A stretch of 33,695 nucleotides of DNA from assembly GCA_036497565.1 (NCBI GenBank), contig DASXJE010000257.1:76532-110226 (forward strand). Direction: 5' to 3'. A program made the position numbers and the translations under genes. This document shows positions 32,048 through 33,695 of this stretch, piece by piece. Source of the stretch: Mycobacteriales bacterium. GTDB taxonomy: Bacteria > Actinomycetota > Actinomycetes > Mycobacteriales > QHCD01. The notes under the pieces are model-generated. The model did not search any database. It had not been told where the DNA came from and was given only the letters and a program-made list of their open reading frames with translations. Within the stretch, counting starts at the first letter, position 1. Each line of letters opens with the position of its first letter.

Positions 32048-32898
32048 TGGCTCACCACCTCGATCGGACTGGCGGGCGTCGGCTGCCGCCGCACCTCGAG
32101 GGTGGGGATCGACCCGATCAGGCTCCGGGTGTAGTCGTGCGCCGGCTCCTTGAACACCTGCCGCACGTCTCCGATCTCCACCACGTCCCCGGCGTACATG
32201 ACGGCGACCCGGTCGTCGAGCTGCGCGTGCACGCCCATGTCGTGGGTGATGACGAGCAGCGTCACGCCGTGCCGCGCGGACAGATCCGCGAGGTTCTGGA
32301 TGATCACCCGCTGGATGGTGACGTCGAGCGCCGTGGTCGGCTCATCGGCGATCAGCAGGTCGGGGTTCAGCGACACCGCCATCGCCATCAGCGTCCGTTG
32401 CTTCATGCCCCCGGACAGCTCGTGCGGATACATCTCCGCTACGGCGGGCTCCAGTCCGACCTCGCCGAGGAGCTCGACGATCCGGTTTCGCATCCGCGCG
32501 TTGTCGCTCTCACCGTGTTCGCGCATCACGTCGACGAACTGGTCACGGATCCGGGCCACAGGATTGAGCGAATTCATCGACGCCTGCGGCAGATAGGAAA
32601 GCTTGCCCCACCGGATGGTCCGCAGCTCCCGCTCGGGCATCTTGAGCAGGTCGACCGGCTCGCCCCCGTCGGGATGGAAGATCACCTCGCCCCGGACGAT
32701 GTAGCCCGGCGCACGGATCAGCCCGAGGATGGCGATGGCCATCGTGCTCTTCCCGCAGCCGGACTCGCCGGCGATGCCGAGGATCTCGCCCCGGTTGACG
32801 GTCAGGTTCACGCCGTCGACGGCCGCGACCTCGCCGCGGGTCGTCCGGTAATGGACGACGAGGTCGCGGATCTCCAGAACTGGGGATGTCTCAAACAC
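32044..32898 (-). CDS. ABC transporter ATP-binding protein, OppD/DppD type
   Basis: 284 residues. Walker [10 protein letters not shown] (44-52), signature LSGGMKQR, Walker [13 protein letters not shown] and H-loop THD. The C-terminal [15 protein letters not shown] belongs to the oligopeptide-transport ATPase family. It powers import together with the OppF-like subunit and the adjacent permease. Start GTG 32898 overlaps the permease stop by eight bases, so all three are one operon. The solute-binding protein and first permease must lie beyond the right edge. Confidence 0.9.
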   Translation of the reverse strand: MFETSPVLEIRDLVVHYRTTRGEVAAVDGVNLTVNRGEILGIAGESGCGKSTMAIAILGLIRAPGYIVRGEVIFHPDGGEPVDLLKMPERELRTIRWGKLSYLPQASMNSLNPVARIRDQFVDVMREHGESDNARMRNRIVELLGEVGLEPAVAEMYPHELSGGMKQRTLMAMAVSLNPDLLIADEPTTALDVTIQRVIIQNLADLSARHGVTLLVITHDMGVHAQLDDRVAVMYAGDVVEIGDVRQVFKEPAHDYTRSLIGSIPTLEVRRQPTPASPIEVVSQ

Positions 32899-33694
32899 CG
32901 GCGACCTTCCGAAGACGGGGGTTGTAGGCCTCGTCGAGCCCGACGTTGATCAGGTTCAGCGCGAAGAACAGGATCGTGATGAGCAGGATCGGCGCCACGA
33001 AGATCGGCCACGCGCCGAGGCTCAGGGCGCCGCTCGACACGGCGGTGTTGATCAGCAGCCCGAGGTCGACCAGGCCGCTGGGCCCGAGCCCGATGATCTC
33101 CAGGCCGACCAGGCCGAAGATCGAGCCGATCGCCGCCAAGGCGAGGCCGAGCGCGATGTAGGGAAGCATGTTCGGCAACAACTCGAAGACGATCACCTCC
33201 ATGTCGCGCGCCTTGGTGACCTTCGCCAGGTCGATGTAGGGGCGGCTGCGCAGGCTCAGCACTTGCGACCTGATCGCCCGCGCCGCGCCCGCCCAGCTGA
33301 AGACCGCGAGGATGATGCCGATCTCCAGCAGGCTGACTTTCTTCGCGAAACCCGAGAAGGCGATCAGCAGCGGGAAGGTCGGGATGACCAGGAAGAGGTC
33401 GGTCACCGAGGCCAGGACGGAGTCGAACCAACCGCCCTTGTACGCCGCGAGAAAGGCGATGATCACCCCGATGACGGTGGACAGCACTCCCGCGAGCGCA
33501 CCGATCTTCAGCGACGTCCACAGGCCCGTCACGGTCAGCGCAAGTACGTCCCGCCCGACCGAATCGGTGCCGAGCGGGTGGTCGACGCTCGGAGTCATCC
33601 AGCGCTGGGCGAAACCGATCGCCATCGGGTCCTGGCCGCCGCCGAGGATGCTGACGATCGGTGAGTGCAGCGCCCCGAACACAACGACCAGGAA
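32891..33694 (-). CDS. ABC transporter permease, OppC/DppC type (5'-truncated by window edge)
   Basis: Open through the right edge, so the N-terminus is missing; the frame continues upstream of the GTG at 33682 with FLVVV, the end of the first membrane helix. The visible part has [27 protein letters not shown], the typical DppC start of the permease domain, about five hydrophobic segments, and the EAA-like loop [26 protein letters not shown] that contacts the ATPases. The family moves di-/oligopeptides or nickel; substrate unknown. Confidence 0.9.
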   Translation of the reverse strand, partial: FLVVVFGALHSPIVSILGGGQDPMAIGFAQRWMTPSVDHPLGTDSVGRDVLALTVTGLWTSLKIGALAGVLSTVIGVIIAFLAAYKGGWFDSVLASVTDLFLVIPTFPLLIAFSGFAKKVSLLEIGIILAVFSWAGAARAIRSQVLSLRSRPYIDLAKVTKARDMEVIVFELLPNMLPYIALGLALAAIGSIFGLVGLEIIGLGPSGLVDLGLLINTAVSSGALSLGAWPIFVAPILLITILFFALNLINVGLDEAYNPRLRKVAGV

Positions 33695-33695
33695 C

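Noticed and set aside
1-33695. CRISPR arrays, tRNA/rRNA genes, insertion sequences, prophage or attachment sites
   Set aside because: No regularly spaced repeats, no cloverleaf-like segments in the intergenic gaps, and no transposase, integrase or phage protein in any convincing frame.

Overview
The window is one contiguous stretch of very GC-rich chromosome from an actinomycete (Actinomycetota). The evidence is the G/C-ending codon use, frequent GTG starts, short-leader or leaderless genes, a LigC/Prim-PolC-type repair pair, DUF3000, the HemE-HemG-HemQ set and the conserved block DUF3000 / LuxR-type regulator / RNase D / thiolase / FadB-like. I cannot place it to genus. I see no rRNA, tRNA, CRISPR array, transposase or phage gene.

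Layout. (1) 1-743: end of an envelope-stress operon (DUF6286-like tail plus AmaP-like protein), followed by a strong inverted repeat. (2) 860-9947: mostly housekeeping and repair genes: ATP-dependent DNA ligase LigC overlapping a PLP decarboxylase, a persulfide-dioxygenase-like/rhodanese fusion, a secreted TAP-type lipoprotein hydrolase, an orphan small protein, a secreted PQQ-type beta-propeller protein, a stand-alone LigD-type polymerase (Prim-PolC-like), a small membrane protein and MsrB. (3) 9963-13130 (minus): tightly overlapping hemE-hemG-hemQ of the coproporphyrin-dependent heme route. (4) 13240-22510: a small Cys-rich protein, DUF3000, a minus-strand operon (tiny secreted SSW-repeat peptide, membrane GAF protein, histidine kinase), the divergent LuxR-type response regulator, RNase D, a 39-residue membrane peptide, and fadA/fadB beta-oxidation genes. 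(5) 22507-29670: an accessory catabolic module: ACS-family MFS transporter, cytoplasmic GH106-like glycosidase, two SDRs and a LysR regulator. (6) 29674-31115: a divergent MarR regulator / alpha-beta hydrolase pair with a double palindrome between them. (7) 31112-33695: the end of a peptide/nickel-type ABC import operon running off the edge.

How the genes work together. HemE makes coproporphyrinogen, HemG oxidises it, and HemQ decarboxylates coproheme; the ferrochelatase step is outside the window. LigC and Prim-PolC fit a short-patch repair pair. The peptide, GAF sensor, kinase and regulator look like a complete signalling unit and are the most interesting candidate for an undescribed system. 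The MFS/GH106 pair suggests uptake of an intact glycoside and its hydrolysis inside the cell.

Gene expression signals are unusually readable. Six genes have an extended -10-like hexamer exactly six bases before the start codon, which suggests leaderless transcripts. Four convergent gene pairs end in a shared 4-base stop overlap, three of them through the palindrome CTAG.
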